Notes under the pieces: model-generated
Databases searched by the model: none
Seen by the model: the letters and a program-made list of their open reading frames with translations, nothing else
What the model was told of the DNA's origin: nothing
Translations under genes and position numbers: made by a program
Part shown: positions 20,658 through 28,914 of the stretch, piece by piece
How positions within the stretch are numbered: position 1 is the stretch's first letter
Layout of the letters: the number at the start of each line of letters is the position of its first letter
DNA from: Zobellella taiwanensis
GTDB lineage: Bacteria; Pseudomonadota; Gammaproteobacteria; Enterobacterales; Aeromonadaceae
Assembly (NCBI RefSeq): GCF_003012795.1
Contig: NZ_PXYH01000025.1
Span: 1 to 60,940 of the forward strand
Reading direction: 5' to 3'
Length of the DNA: 60,940 bases

Positions 20658-21476
20658 TCAGCTCGCCGCCGGGGCGCGGAAAAAATGCTCCACCGGGCCC
20701 CGGCCATGGCCCACCCGCAGCGCCGCGCCGGCAGCGATGGCCCGGTCGATATAGTGCTTGGCACTGGCCACCGCCAGTTCCATGCTCAGGCCCTGGGCCA
20801 GGTAGCAGGCCAGGGCTGCCGACAGGGTACAGCCGGTGCCGTGGGTGTTGGGGGTCATCACCCGGGGGGAGTCAAAGCAGCGCACCTCGCCCCCGCTCAG
20901 CAGCCAGTCGGGGCTGCGCGGCTCGTGCTGCAGAAAACCGCCCTTGAGCAGGACGGCGGCACAATCCAGCCCGGCCAGGCCGGCGAACAGGGACTCCACC
21001 TCGGCCAGCCGGGCCGGCAGGGCGCCGTCGGCGAGGCGAGCCGCCTCGGGCAGGTTGGGAGTGATCACCTGGGCCAGGGGCAGCAGCTCCTCGCGCAAGG
21101 CGGCAACCGCCTCCTCGGCCAGCAGGGGATCGCCGTTGGCGCTCACCATCACCGGATCCACCACCAGATGGGCAGGGCCATGGTGGCGCAGCGCCTCGGC
21201 CACGGTCGCAATGGTGGCGGCGTCGCCGAGCATACCCACCTTGACCGCCGCCACCGGCAAGTCCGAGAACACCGCCTCCAGCTGGTCGCGGATCATCTGC
21301 CGGGGCACCGGATGCACCGCCCTGACGCCCCGGGTATTCTGGGCGGTAAGGGCGGTAATCACCGAACAGGCGTAGCCGCCGGTGGCGGAAATGGTTTTGA
21401 TATCGGCCTGGATACCGGCCCCGCCGCTGCTGTCGGAGCCGGCGATGGTGAGAATGACGGGCTTGGTGCTGTGCAT
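20658..21476 (-). CDS. thiD: Hydroxymethylpyrimidine / phosphomethylpyrimidine kinase
   Basis: 272 residues (E. coli 266). It phosphorylates HMP to HMP-P and HMP-PP for thiamine synthesis. Ribokinase-fold signatures: [52 protein letters not shown] and the anion-hole segment [14 protein letters not shown]. The ATG at 21476 follows GGAGGACC; another ATG six codons upstream is possible. A THI-box-like leader at 21533-21630 suggests thiamine control. No other thi gene lies nearby. Confidence 0.95.
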   Translation of the reverse strand: MHSTKPVILTIAGSDSSGGAGIQADIKTISATGGYACSVITALTAQNTRGVRAVHPVPRQMIRDQLEAVFSDLPVAAVKVGMLGDAATIATVAEALRHHGPAHLVVDPVMVSANGDPLLAEEAVAALREELLPLAQVITPNLPEAARLADGALPARLAEVESLFAGLAGLDCAAVLLKGGFLQHEPRSPDWLLSGGEVRCFDSPRVMTPNTHGTGCTLSAALACYLAQGLSMELAVASAKHYIDRAIAAGAALRVGHGRGPVEHFFRAPAAS

Positions 21477-21532
21477 GTCCTGATGGTCCTCCATGGCGGC
21501 GGCAGACCCGGATGCGGCCCGGTTGCCGCCCG

Positions 21533-21630
21533 TCGGTTCCCTGCGCCGGAATCAGCGGGATCGGGTTCGGCGGGTCCGGCCATGCCGTTTGGGCCCTGCG
21601 GACTCTCCGACCAAAGAGACCGATAATAAC
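21533..21630 (-). promoter_or_regulatory. Diverged TPP-riboswitch (THI-box) leader of thiD
   Basis: On the minus strand the 3' half matches the THI box: GAACCCGATC, a P4-like CCG/CGG pair, then CCGGCGCAGGGAACCGA, and a possible P1 pairs TCGGT with ACCGA. The 5' half has GGTCGGAGAGTCC, like E. coli thiC, but no intact CUGAGA element; the aligned stretch reads CCCAAA. It lies 57 bases before the thiD ATG. Position and 3' half support a TPP riboswitch; whether it still binds TPP is uncertain. Confidence 0.55.
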
Positions 21631-21760
21631 CAGCGCCGGGGGCAAAGGCCAGCCGGAGCCCGGCCTCCGCCACAGCTTCACGCAATGTAATTTAGCAACA
21701 TAAAACGTTTTACTGTATACAAAAACGGGACATAAAAAGGCCTACCGCCGGAGCCCGGAC

Positions 21761-21865
21761 AAAAAAATGCCCCCGCACAGGAGTCCGGGGGCGGCCTAGC
21801 AAGCCATATTCAATTACGTGAAATAAAAGGTCTGTAAGACATAACGCCTTACCTCTGTACCCTAC
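21761..21865 (-). ncRNA. spf: Spot 42 regulatory RNA
   Basis: The minus-strand RNA starts GTAGGGTACAGAGGTAAG, identical to the first 18 bases of E. coli Spot 42 as I remember it, and keeps CAGACCTTTTA and TTTCACGTAAT from its other regulatory regions. It ends in a GCCCCCG/CGGGGGC hairpin with seven T. Length about 105 (E. coli 109). It lies directly downstream of polA, as in enterics. Spot 42 is an Hfq-dependent, CRP-repressed RNA that silences secondary carbon metabolism genes. No convincing CRP site is visible here. Confidence 0.93.
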
Positions 21866-21946
21866 ATCGCCCACTCTACAACAGGGATACAGAGAAAAAA
21901 AGCCAGTCACGTAATATTTTTTCAGTTTTGTTATTAAACCTTCAGA

Positions 21947-24688
21947 TTAGTGAGCCTGATCCCAATTCTCTCCCACCCCGGCTTCCACCAGCAGCGGCAC
22001 GTCCAGGGTCGCCGCCTGCTCCATCAGGGCACGGATTTCGTCCTTGTAGGCGTCCACCCTGTCCTCGCGGATCTCGAACACCAGTTCGTCGTGCACCTGC
22101 ATCAGCATGCGCACCTCGTCCGCCGGCAGCCCGGCGATCCAGGCGTCCACCTTGATCATCGCCTGCTTGATGATGTCGGCGGCGCTACCCTGCATGGGGG
22201 CGTTGATGGCGGCCCGCTCGGCGCCCTTGCGGCGGGCGCCGTTCTTGGCGTTGATCTCGGGCAGGTACAGCCGGCGGCCGAACAGGGTGGACACATAGCC
22301 CTGCTCGGCGGCCTGCGCCCGGGTCTCCTCCATATAGCGCAGCACCCCCGGGTAGCGTTCGAAGTAGATGTCCATGTAGGCCTGGGACTCGGCCCGGGGA
22401 ATACCCAGCTGGCGCGACAGGCCGAAAGCGCTCATGCCGTAGATCAGGCCGAAGTTGATGGCCTTGGCCCGGCGCCGCTGCTCGCTGGTCACCTGCTCAA
22501 CCGCCACCCCGAACACCTCGGCGGCGGTGGCCTTGTGAATATCCAGCCCCCTGGCGAAGGCGTCCAGCAGGCCCTGGTCCCGGGACAGGTGGGCCATGAT
22601 GCGCAGCTCGATCTGGGAGTAGTCCGCCGCCACCAGCTTGTAGCCGGGCTCGGCCACGAAAGCCTGGCGGATACGCCGCCCTTCCGGGGTGCGGATGGGG
22701 ATGTTCTGCAGGTTGGGGTCGGAGGACGACAGCCGGCCGGTGGCGGCATTGGCCTGGTGGTAGGAGGTGTGGATGCGGCCGCTGTGTCCGTTGACCATCA
22801 GCGGCAGCTTGTCGGTATAGGTGGATTTGAGCTTGCTTAAGCCCCGGTGCTCCATCAGCAGTTTGGGCAGCGGATAGTCCAGCGCCAGCTCCTGCAGTAC
22901 TTCCTCGGCGGTGGACGGCGCCCCCTTGGGGGTCTTCTTCAGCACCGGCAGCTCGAGCTTGTTGAACAGGATCTCGCCCAGCTGCTTGGGGGAGCTCAGG
23001 TTGAAGGGCTCGCCCGCCAGTTCGAAGGCCTCCTGTTCCAGCTCCTTGAGCCGTTTGGCGATCTCGTCGCTCTGGATGGCCAGCAGCTGGCTGTCGATGC
23101 GCACGCCGGTGTATTCCATCCGCGCCAGTATCGGCACCAGCGGCATTTCAATGGCCTCGAACACCCGCTGCAGTTCGGGCTCGGCCGCCAGCTTTTCCGT
23201 CAGATGGCGGTGCAGCCGCAGGGTCACGTCGGCGTCTTCCGCCGCATAGGGCCCCGCCTGCTCCAGGGGGATCTGGTTGAAAGTGAGCTGCCTGGCGCCC
23301 TTGCCGGCGATGGACTCGAAGGAAGTGGTGTCCTGATTGAGGAAGAAGGCCGCCATGCTGTCCATGTCGTGCCGGGTCTGCACCGAGTTGAGCACGTAGG
23401 ATTCGAGCATGGTGTCGAGCAGGGCCCCCTTCAGCGCGATGCCGTGGTTCTTCAGCACATTGATGTCGTACTTGAGGTTCTGGCCCAGCTTGACCTTTTG
23501 CTCATCCTCCAGCAGCGGCTTGAGTGCCCCCAACACCGCTTCCTCGCTCAGCTGCGCCGGCGCGTCCAGGTAATCGTGGCCGAAGGGCACATAGGCGGCC
23601 CGGCCCGGCTCCACCGCGAAGGACACGCCCACCACCCGGGCATCCCGGTAGTTGAGGCTGGTGGTCTCGGTATCGAAGGCGAAATAGGGCGCCGCCTGCA
23701 GCCGCTCGATCCAGGCCTCCAGTTGCTCCTGCTCCAGCACCAGCTGATAGTCGGTTTCCGGGGCCGGCGCCGCCGGCGCGGCGGACTCGTCCTTTCCTTC
23801 CCCCCGCTCCAGCTCTTCCAGCAGGCTCCTGAATTCATATTCCCGGTAGAGGGCCGCCAGGGCCTCCTTATCCGGCTCGCCCGGCTGCAGCTCGGCGGGG
23901 CCGAACTCCAGGGCCACGTCGGTCTTGATGGTGGCCAGCTCCCGGGACAACTGCACCATCTCCCGCTGCTCGAGGAACTTGGCGGCGAAGGTCTTGGCGC
24001 CGCGGAACCCCAGGGACGCGATCTTGTCCAGATCGGCGGCGATATCCTCGATGGAGCCCAGCCCCTGCAACAGCGCCAGGGCGGTCTTCTCGCCCACCCC
24101 CGGCATGCCGGGAATATTGTCCACCTTGTCGCCCACCAGGGCCAGCAGATCCACGATCAGCTCCGGCGGCACCCCGAACTTTTCGATCACCCCGTCCCTA
24201 TCCATAAAACTGTTCTTCATGGTGTCCATCAGCAGCACGTGATCCGACACCAGCTGGGCCATGTCCTTGTCGCCGGTGCTGATCACCACGTCCAGCCGCT
24301 GCTCGGTGGCCTGGCGGGCCAGGGTGCCGATGACGTCGTCCGCCTCCACCCCGTCCTCGATCAGCAGCGGCAGGCCCATGGCGCGGATAATGGCGTGGAT
24401 GGGCTCCACCTGGCTGCGCAGATCGTCCGGCATCGGCGGCCGGTGCGCCTTGTAGTCGGCGTACATGTCGTTGCGGAAGGTCTTGCCCTTGGCGTCGAAC
24501 ACCACTGCCACCCGGGACTCGGGAAACTGTTTGTGCAGGCTGCGCAGCATGTTGGTCACCACCCGGATGGCGCCGGTGGGACGGCCGTCGCTGGTGCGCA
24601 GATCGGCCTGCTGGGAGGCGAAATAGGCACGGTACAGATAGGAGGATCCGTCGACCAGGATCAGGGGTTTGGCAGGAATGGCAACCAT
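21947..24688 (-). CDS. polA: DNA polymerase I
   Basis: 913 residues (E. coli 928). The N-terminal 5' nuclease holds [15 protein letters not shown] and [13 protein letters not shown]; the 3'-5' exonuclease keeps its metal site in [12 protein letters not shown] (Asp and Glu present, so proofreading is likely active); the polymerase domain has motif [13 protein letters not shown], motif [17 protein letters not shown] and motif [12 protein letters not shown]. It fills gaps in repair and Okazaki processing. The ATG is chosen by family N-terminus; the frame is open upstream through the promoter. Confidence 0.97.
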   Translation of the reverse strand: MVAIPAKPLILVDGSSYLYRAYFASQQADLRTSDGRPTGAIRVVTNMLRSLHKQFPESRVAVVFDAKGKTFRNDMYADYKAHRPPMPDDLRSQVEPIHAIIRAMGLPLLIEDGVEADDVIGTLARQATEQRLDVVISTGDKDMAQLVSDHVLLMDTMKNSFMDRDGVIEKFGVPPELIVDLLALVGDKVDNIPGMPGVGEKTALALLQGLGSIEDIAADLDKIASLGFRGAKTFAAKFLEQREMVQLSRELATIKTDVALEFGPAELQPGEPDKEALAALYREYEFRSLLEELERGEGKDESAAPAAPAPETDYQLVLEQEQLEAWIERLQAAPYFAFDTETTSLNYRDARVVGVSFAVEPGRAAYVPFGHDYLDAPAQLSEEAVLGALKPLLEDEQKVKLGQNLKYDINVLKNHGIALKGALLDTMLESYVLNSVQTRHDMDSMAAFFLNQDTTSFESIAGKGARQLTFNQIPLEQAGPYAAEDADVTLRLHRHLTEKLAAEPELQRVFEAIEMPLVPILARMEYTGVRIDSQLLAIQSDEIAKRLKELEQEAFELAGEPFNLSSPKQLGEILFNKLELPVLKKTPKGAPSTAEEVLQELALDYPLPKLLMEHRGLSKLKSTYTDKLPLMVNGHSGRIHTSYHQANAATGRLSSSDPNLQNIPIRTPEGRRIRQAFVAEPGYKLVAADYSQIELRIMAHLSRDQGLLDAFARGLDIHKATAAEVFGVAVEQVTSEQRRRAKAINFGLIYGMSAFGLSRQLGIPRAESQAYMDIYFERYPGVLRYMEETRAQAAEQGYVSTLFGRRLYLPEINAKNGARRKGAERAAINAPMQGSAADIIKQAMIKVDAWIAGLPADEVRMLMQVHDELVFEIREDRVDAYKDEIRALMEQAATLDVPLLVEAGVGENWDQAH

Positions 24689-24766
24689 GGTGTCTTTCTC
24701 TTTGATACGTTGGGCGCTAGCATGCCACAGCCGGCTCGACGAAACCACGCCGACACCGCCACAGCC

Positions 24767-24775
24767 TGTGGATAA
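24767..24775 (-). promoter_or_regulatory. Consensus DnaA box in the polA leader
   Basis: TGTGGATAA is the exact complement of the strong DnaA box TTATCCACA, about 80 bases upstream of the polA ATG. A single strong box with a nearby GATC cluster suggests replication-linked control of polA; binding is untested. Confidence 0.55.
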
Positions 24776-24902
24776 CTCTGTGCAAGGCCGATCAGGAAGA
24801 GATCGAACCAAGAAAGAATAACATTTATCAATCAGTAACTTATAATGACAAAAAGGATCTTGATAACAGATCCTCTGATGTGGAAAATCAAATAAGGGAA
24901 GG

Positions 24903-24967
24903 GATCCCGCACCGCAGGAGCGGCATTAATGCTAGCACAGCCTGGCCGCTTCACCCGGTGCGGGATC
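24903..24967. repeat. 65-bp nested inverted repeat before elbB
   Basis: Outer arms of 12 bp (GATCCCGCACCG, 24903-24914, and its complement 24956-24967) enclose inner arms AGCGGC (24919-24924) and GCCGCT (24945-24950) and a 20-base loop that contains GCATTAATGC. Both outer ends carry GATC. It ends 18 bases before the elbB ribosome-binding site, so it could fold in the elbB leader or act as a protein-binding cruciform. Confidence 0.8.
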
Positions 24968-24999
24968 ACAAATTCTGCAACTCGACGAGGAGAAGCCCG

Positions 25000-25647
25000 A
25001 TGAAAAAAGTTGCCGTCATTTTGGGCGGCTGCGGCGTCTACGACGGCGCCGAAGTCCACGAGGCCGTGCTCTGCCTGCTGCACCTGTCACGCGCCGGTGC
25101 CCGCTACCAGTGCTTCGCCCCCGACAAGCCCCAGCACCATGTGGTAAACCACCTCACCGGCGAGGAACAGGCCGGCAGCCGCAATGTACTGGAAGAGGCC
25201 GCGCGTATCGCCCGGGGTGAAATCAAGCCCCTGGCGGAGCTGAAGGCCGACGACTTCGACGCCCTGCTGCTGCCCGGCGGCTTCGGTGTCGCCAAGAACC
25301 TGTGCGACTTCGCCTTCAAGGGTGCCGACGCCAGCGTCGATCCTCAGGTGCTGGCCGCCTGCAAGGCCTTCGCCACCGCCCGCAAACCCGCCGGCTACTG
25401 CTGCATCGCTCCCGTCCTGATCCCCCGGGTCTACCCGGCCGGGGTCAAGGGCACCATAGGCACGGATCCGGGCACGGCCGGGGCCTTCAGCGCCATGGGC
25501 GGCGACCACATCGGCTGTGCCGTGACCGACGTGGTGGAAGACAGCCACTACAAGGTAATCTCCACCCCCGCCTACATGCTGGCCGGGAACATCGCCGAGG
25601 CCGATACCGGCATCGGCAAGCTGGTGAAACGACTGCTGGAAATGTAA
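25000..25647 (+). CDS. elbB: Glyoxalase III-type DJ-1/PfpI family protein ElbB
   Basis: 215 residues (E. coli 217). KKVAVILGGCGVYDGAEVHE, LLPGGFGVAKNLCDFAFKG and the nucleophile-elbow region GYCCIAPVL identify ElbB, an isoprenoid-biosynthesis-associated glyoxalase. RBS GAGGAGAAG. Its stop codon overlaps the T-run of the RyhB-like RNA on the opposite strand. Confidence 0.93.
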   Translation: MKKVAVILGGCGVYDGAEVHEAVLCLLHLSRAGARYQCFAPDKPQHHVVNHLTGEEQAGSRNVLEEAARIARGEIKPLAELKADDFDALLLPGGFGVAKNLCDFAFKGADASVDPQVLAACKAFATARKPAGYCCIAPVLIPRVYPAGVKGTIGTDPGTAGAFSAMGGDHIGCAVTDVVEDSHYKVISTPAYMLAGNIAEADTGIGKLVKRLLEM

Positions 25648-25673
25648 AAAAAGGGCCGGCATGACGCCGGCCT
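25646..25673 (-). terminator. Terminator of the RyhB-like RNA
   Basis: GGCCGGC / GCCGGCC with a five-base loop followed on the minus strand by C and seven T. The T-run overlaps the elbB stop codon on the other strand; the hairpin lacks T on the plus strand, so it serves the minus strand best. Confidence 0.9.
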
Positions 25674-25763
25674 GAAAACTCTGGAAGCAATGTGAGCAAT
25701 GTCGTGCCTTCGCAAGCTGTCTTCACCTACACCTAGAAGAAGTGGAAGTCATTCCCGGAAAGC
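25646..25763 (-). ncRNA. ryhB: RyhB-like iron-regulated small RNA
   Basis: The minus strand contains GCACGACATTGCTCACATTG followed by CTTCCAG, which is the conserved mRNA-pairing core of E. coli RyhB as I know it. A Fur box sits over the predicted promoter and a strong terminator follows the core. The 5' part differs from E. coli and is longer (about 118 bases in all, 5' end estimated from the promoter). RyhB-type RNAs act with Hfq to shut down non-essential iron proteins when Fur is inactive. It lies between the 3' ends of elbB and yhhQ. Confidence 0.92.
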
Positions 25764-25769
25764 AAGTTA

Positions 25770-25798
25770 ACGATAATCGTTATCATTTATGATTGCAA
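25770..25798 (-). promoter_or_regulatory. Fur box and promoter of the RyhB-like RNA
   Basis: Plus-strand GATAATCGTTATCATTTATG (25772-25791) matches the Fur box built of GATAAT units. It overlaps a minus-strand promoter with -35 TTGCAA (25793-25798), a 17-base spacer and -10 TATCGT (25770-25775). Fur with iron would block polymerase here, giving RNA only in iron starvation. Confidence 0.82.
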
Positions 25799-25807
25799 CC
25801 CCGAATT

Positions 25808-26470
25808 TTATTTTTCCTGCACCGACAGCGCCCAGTCCGGCTCGCCGGTGAACTTGCTGCTCAGGTACTTGAGCAGCAGGCCGTAGGCCGGTACAAACAG
25901 GGCCAGGCTGAACACCAGCTTGAACAGGTAGTCGACCAGGGCGATCTCCACCCAGTGCTCCGCCATAAAGGGATCCGGCGAGCGGTAAAAAGCCAGGCTG
26001 AAAAAGGCCAGGGTATCCACCAGGTTGCCGAAAATGGTGGAGCCGGTGGGCGCCACCCACCAGGCCTTGATCCGGCGCAGCCGGTTGAACACCGACACGT
26101 CCATGATCTGGCCCAGCACATAGGCCATAAAGCTGGCCAGGGCGATACGGGCCACGAACAGGTTGAACTCGGCCAGGGCCGCCAGTCCCTGGTAACGGGC
26201 CTCGAAGAACAGCACCGACAGCACATAGGAGGTGGCCAGGGCCGGCAGCATCACATGGAAGATGATGCGCCGGGCCATGCCGGCGCCAAAGATGCGCACC
26301 GTCAGATCCGTGGCCAGGTAAATAAAGGGAAAGCTGAGCGCGCCCCAGGTGGTATGGAAGCCGAACAGGGTAAATGGCAGCTGCACCAGGTAGTTGCTGG
26401 CGGCGATAATGGCTATATGGAACAGCGACAGCCGGATCAGCGCCGTCCGGTATTGAGCGGGAGAAATCAC
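25808..26470 (-). CDS. yhhQ: Queuosine-precursor (preQ0/preQ1) transporter YhhQ
   Basis: 220 residues (E. coli 221), about six membrane helices, COG1738/DUF165 family. Motifs: FPFIYLATDLTVRIFG, SFMAYVLGQIMDVSVFNRLR and WVAPTGSTIFGNLVDTLAFF. It imports 7-deazaguanine precursors for queuosine in tRNA. The GTG start follows AAGGTGAAAC, which lies in the tail of a preQ1-I riboswitch, agreeing with the substrate. Confidence 0.95.
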   Translation of the reverse strand: MISPAQYRTALIRLSLFHIAIIAASNYLVQLPFTLFGFHTTWGALSFPFIYLATDLTVRIFGAGMARRIIFHVMLPALATSYVLSVLFFEARYQGLAALAEFNLFVARIALASFMAYVLGQIMDVSVFNRLRRIKAWWVAPTGSTIFGNLVDTLAFFSLAFYRSPDPFMAEHWVEIALVDYLFKLVFSLALFVPAYGLLLKYLSSKFTGEPDWALSVQEK

Positions 26471-26475
26471 GTTTC

Positions 26476-26508
26476 ACCTTTTTGTTCAATGGGGTTAGGG
26501 AACCCATC
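26476..26508 (-). promoter_or_regulatory. preQ1-I riboswitch controlling yhhQ translation
   Basis: The minus-strand RNA has a P1 hairpin (ATGGG...CCCCAT around a short C-rich loop with CTAA) and the A-rich tail TTGAACAAAAAGG. It aligns almost base for base with the compact Thermoanaerobacter tengcongensis preQ1-I aptamer. Loop CCT can pair with AGG of the tail, which is the yhhQ Shine-Dalgarno, so preQ1 would block translation. It lies 6 bases before the GTG. Confidence 0.88.
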
Positions 26509-26531
26509 CCGGTGCGGGCTGGACAGGCCGC

Positions 26532-26559
26532 AGTATAAGGCCGCGCCGTAAATTGACAA
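26532..26559 (-). promoter_or_regulatory. Sigma-70 promoter of yhhQ
   Basis: Minus strand -35 TTGTCA (26554-26559), 16-base spacer, -10 TATACT (26532-26537). The start near 26525 gives a leader of about 55 bases, just enough for the preQ1-I aptamer. Confidence 0.8.
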
Positions 26560-26689
26560 CCGCCTTGTTTTTAAGCACCGGAATGCGAAGCGGCGCCATT
26601 TTAATCGCTGGCGGGAAATTTGTCTTCATGCGAAGATAAAAATGGCACTAAAAATCTGCGGCCTATCTTTGCTAGAGCACCGAGCAGTT

Positions 26690-26717
26690 TAAAAATCAGG
26701 CGGCTCTGATACGCCTT
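26690..26717 (-). terminator. Probable terminator after the DUF3630 gene
   Basis: AGGCG / CGCCT stem with a 9-base loop, then GATTTTTAAA on the minus strand, about 30 bases beyond the DUF3630 stop. The stem is short. From here to the yhhQ promoter nothing else was recognised. Confidence 0.5.
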
Positions 26718-26746
26718 TGGTCGATGACTGCAAACGTAAACAGCCC

Positions 26747-27013
26747 CTAACGGGAAAGGCCCCGGTTCCACTGCGCCGTCAGCCAGCCGGCCGCCTCCTG
26801 GTCCTGCTCGCCCAGCGGCTGCAGCCAGACGGCGTCCACGTAGTGCTGAAAGCACAGCAGCAGCCGGCTGCCTTCAAAGGTCACCAGCCACTGGTGGTAG
26901 TCGGCGCCCTCCTCCCGCTCGACAAGGTCGAGCTCCAGCTCCCGCACCAGGCGCTCGGCCCAGGCGGGAAAGTTTTCCATGGTCAGGCTAATGTCGGTGG
27001 TCAATGTCTTCAT
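26747..27013 (-). CDS. DUF3630 family protein
   Basis: 88 residues, no signal or membrane segment. Central W-A-E-R-L-V-R-E-L and QWLVTFEGSRLLLCFQHYVDAVWLQPL match the small DUF3630 family of Vibrio- and Aeromonas-like bacteria. Function unknown. It starts two bases after the selO stop with no clear ribosome-binding site, so it is probably translated by coupling to selO. Confidence 0.8.
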   Translation of the reverse strand: MKTLTTDISLTMENFPAWAERLVRELELDLVEREEGADYHQWLVTFEGSRLLLCFQHYVDAVWLQPLGEQDQEAAGWLTAQWNRGLSR

Positions 27014-27015
27014 GA

Positions 27016-28449
27016 TCAGGAGCTGCAGGAAACACAAATTTGTCCGGCCCAATCGGGGGCCGGGGCGGCGTAATCATCGAATTCAGGCTGTTCGTCGAAG
27101 GGTTGAGCCAGCACCATCAGCAGCCTGTCGGCTTCGCCCATGTCGCCCTGCCCGGCCCGCTCGATGGCCTGCTGGGCCAGGTGGTTGCGCAGCACGTACT
27201 TGGGGTTGACCGCGTTCATCTGCGCAACCTTGTCGCCGTGGTCCCGGCCTTCCCGGGCCAGCCGGGCCTGGTAGCGGCCAAACCAGCCGGTCCAGGCGCC
27301 GGCGTCGCTCAGCAGGGCGAGCAGCGATTCGGGTACCGGCCCTGCCGGCGCCAGCAGCGCCAGCCGGCGGAACCAGCAGCTGTAATCGACCCGCTGAGCC
27401 GCCATCAGGGTGAACATGTCCCGGAACAGCGCCGGATCCTCTTCTTCCCAGGCTTCCAGCCCCAGTTTCTGTCGCATCAGTTCGGAATAGGTCGACATCA
27501 GCCGGTGTTCGTACTGGCCCAGGGCCTGCTGCAAGGACTCCAGCTCGATCACCCCGGACAACGCCTGGGCCAGCCGCTGCAGGTTCCACAGGCCCACCGC
27601 CGGTTGCTGGTCATAGGCATAGCGGCCGCCGTGATCCGAGTGATTGCAGATATGGCCGGGATCATAGGCGTCGAGAAAGCCGTAGGGGCCATAGTCCAGG
27701 GTCAGCCCCAGCATCGACATATTGTCGGTGTTCATCACCCCGTGGCAAAAGCCCACCGCCTGCCACCGGGCAATCAGCTCGGCGGTACGCTGCACCACCC
27801 GCTCGAACAGGGCGGCGTAACCGGCCTGGTCCTGGCTCAGCTCCGGCCACTGGGTCTGGATCAGGTAGTCGAGCAGGGCGGGAATGTGCTCCGCCTCGCC
27901 GCTGTAGTAGAAATATTCGAAATGGCCGAAGCGCAGGTGGCTCTGGGCCGCGCGCAACACGGCGGCCCCCGGCTCCACCTGTTCCCGATACACCGGCTCC
28001 CGGCTCCCCACCAGGCACAGCGCCCGGGTGGTGGGGATGCCCAGGTGATGCAGGGCCTCGGAGGCCAGGTACTCGCGCAGGGAGGAACGCAGCACGGCAC
28101 GGCCGTCGCCGAAGCGGGAATAAGGGGTCTTGCCGGCGCCCTTGAGGTGCAGATCCCAGCGTCGGCCATCGGGGGCCACCACCTCGCCCAGCAGCAGGGC
28201 GCGGCCGTCGCCCAGGCGCGGACTGAAACCGCCGAACTGATGGCCGGCATAAACCTGGGCGAAAGGCTCCATACCGGGCAACAACCGGCTGCCGCTGGTC
28301 AGATCGCACCATTGGCGGTCGGACAAGGCCATGCCCAGCGACTCGGCCAGGGCATGGTTGACCAGCAACAGATGCGGCTCTTGCAGCGGTGTTGGGTCGA
28401 CCCTTCGGCCGGCCCAGTCAAAAGTTGCATATAAATTGTTTAATATCAC
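27016..28449 (-). CDS. selO: Protein adenylyltransferase SelO (YdiU)
   Basis: 477 residues (E. coli 478). A pseudokinase-fold enzyme that transfers AMP to Ser, Thr or Tyr of redox proteins. Visible are GHQFGGFSPRLGDGRALLLGE, the nucleotide-binding LKGAGKTPYSRFGDGRAVLRSS, catalytic-loop FCHGVMNTDNMS and the conserved C-terminal CVSCSS where some eukaryotic homologues have selenocysteine. GTG start with GGGGTG upstream. Followed at once by the DUF3630 gene; divergent from a small cytochrome c. Confidence 0.96.
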   Translation of the reverse strand: MILNNLYATFDWAGRRVDPTPLQEPHLLLVNHALAESLGMALSDRQWCDLTSGSRLLPGMEPFAQVYAGHQFGGFSPRLGDGRALLLGEVVAPDGRRWDLHLKGAGKTPYSRFGDGRAVLRSSLREYLASEALHHLGIPTTRALCLVGSREPVYREQVEPGAAVLRAAQSHLRFGHFEYFYYSGEAEHIPALLDYLIQTQWPELSQDQAGYAALFERVVQRTAELIARWQAVGFCHGVMNTDNMSMLGLTLDYGPYGFLDAYDPGHICNHSDHGGRYAYDQQPAVGLWNLQRLAQALSGVIELESLQQALGQYEHRLMSTYSELMRQKLGLEAWEEEDPALFRDMFTLMAAQRVDYSCWFRRLALLAPAGPVPESLLALLSDAGAWTGWFGRYQARLAREGRDHGDKVAQMNAVNPKYVLRNHLAQQAIERAGQGDMGEADRLLMVLAQPFDEQPEFDDYAAPAPDWAGQICVSCSS

Positions 28450-28569
28450 ATTTTCACCCCGCGGCCGTCGACTTGGTTTTATTTTTCACCATTCCTTACC
28501 TTATACTGCTCCGGCTCAGTAAAGGAGCTCGGAAGCAATTCGTCCATCTAACAATAACGGAGTTCAACG

Positions 28570-28869
28570 ATGAAAAAATTGATGACAGCTGCCGCCGTAA
28601 TGGCGTTGATCAGTGCTCCTGCCTTTGCCGCCGGCGATGCGGAAGCGGGCAAGGCCAAGTCTGCCGTTTGCGCCGCCTGCCACGGTGCCGAAGGGGTTTC
28701 CGCCATGGACATCTACCCCAACCTGGCCGGCCAGAAAGCCGCCTACACCGTCAAGCAACTGAAGGCCTTCAAGGCCGGCGAGCGCAACGACCCTATCATG
28801 GCGCCCATGGCCATGCCGCTGTCCGACCAGGACATGGAAGATCTGGCCGCCTACTACGCCAGCCTATAA
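28570..28869 (+). CDS. Small periplasmic monohaem cytochrome c (c553/class I type)
   Basis: 99 residues. Sec signal peptide 1-21 (ending AFA), one CAACH haem site at the N-terminus of the mature part, and axial Met in [23 protein letters not shown]. Mature protein about 78 residues; similar to each half of the cytochrome c4 at 10.7 kb. Likely soluble electron carrier. RBS GGAG eight bases before the ATG. Possible read-through from upstream is unlikely since selO diverges. Confidence 0.92.
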   Translation: MKKLMTAAAVMALISAPAFAAGDAEAGKAKSAVCAACHGAEGVSAMDIYPNLAGQKAAYTVKQLKAFKAGERNDPIMAPMAMPLSDQDMEDLAAYYASL

Positions 28870-28877
28870 TCTCCCTT

Positions 28878-28903
28878 CAGGGTCCGCATCCGGGCGGACC
28901 CTG
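28878..28903. terminator. Strong hairpin after the small cytochrome c gene
   Basis: A 10-bp perfect stem CAGGGTCCGC / GCGGACCCTG with a six-base loop, placed between the convergent cytochrome and recQ genes. No T-run follows, so efficiency as an intrinsic terminator is doubtful. Confidence 0.5.
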
Positions 28904-28914
28904 GCGCCCGGCCG

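Larger units (their letters stand above)
24689..24999. other. polA-elbB divergent control region
   Basis: A 311-base gap without a gene. It holds a perfect DnaA box (24767-24775), an AT-rich core (24815-24900), six GATC sites between 24790 and 24967, a GGATCT/AGATCC inverted repeat (24855-24873) and a long inverted repeat just before elbB (24903-24967). Promoters for both genes must lie here; TTGATA with GAAAAT at 17 bases is a weak plus-strand candidate near 24860. Confidence 0.6.

Noticed and set aside
21866-21946. CRP site upstream of Spot 42
   Set aside because: Only a partial CGTGA half-site is seen; the second half does not match.
24767-24967. Chromosomal origin (oriC)
   Set aside because: Only one convincing DnaA box, no 13-mer array and no origin-associated genes (mnmG, mioC, dnaA) nearby; kept as a regulatory cluster only.
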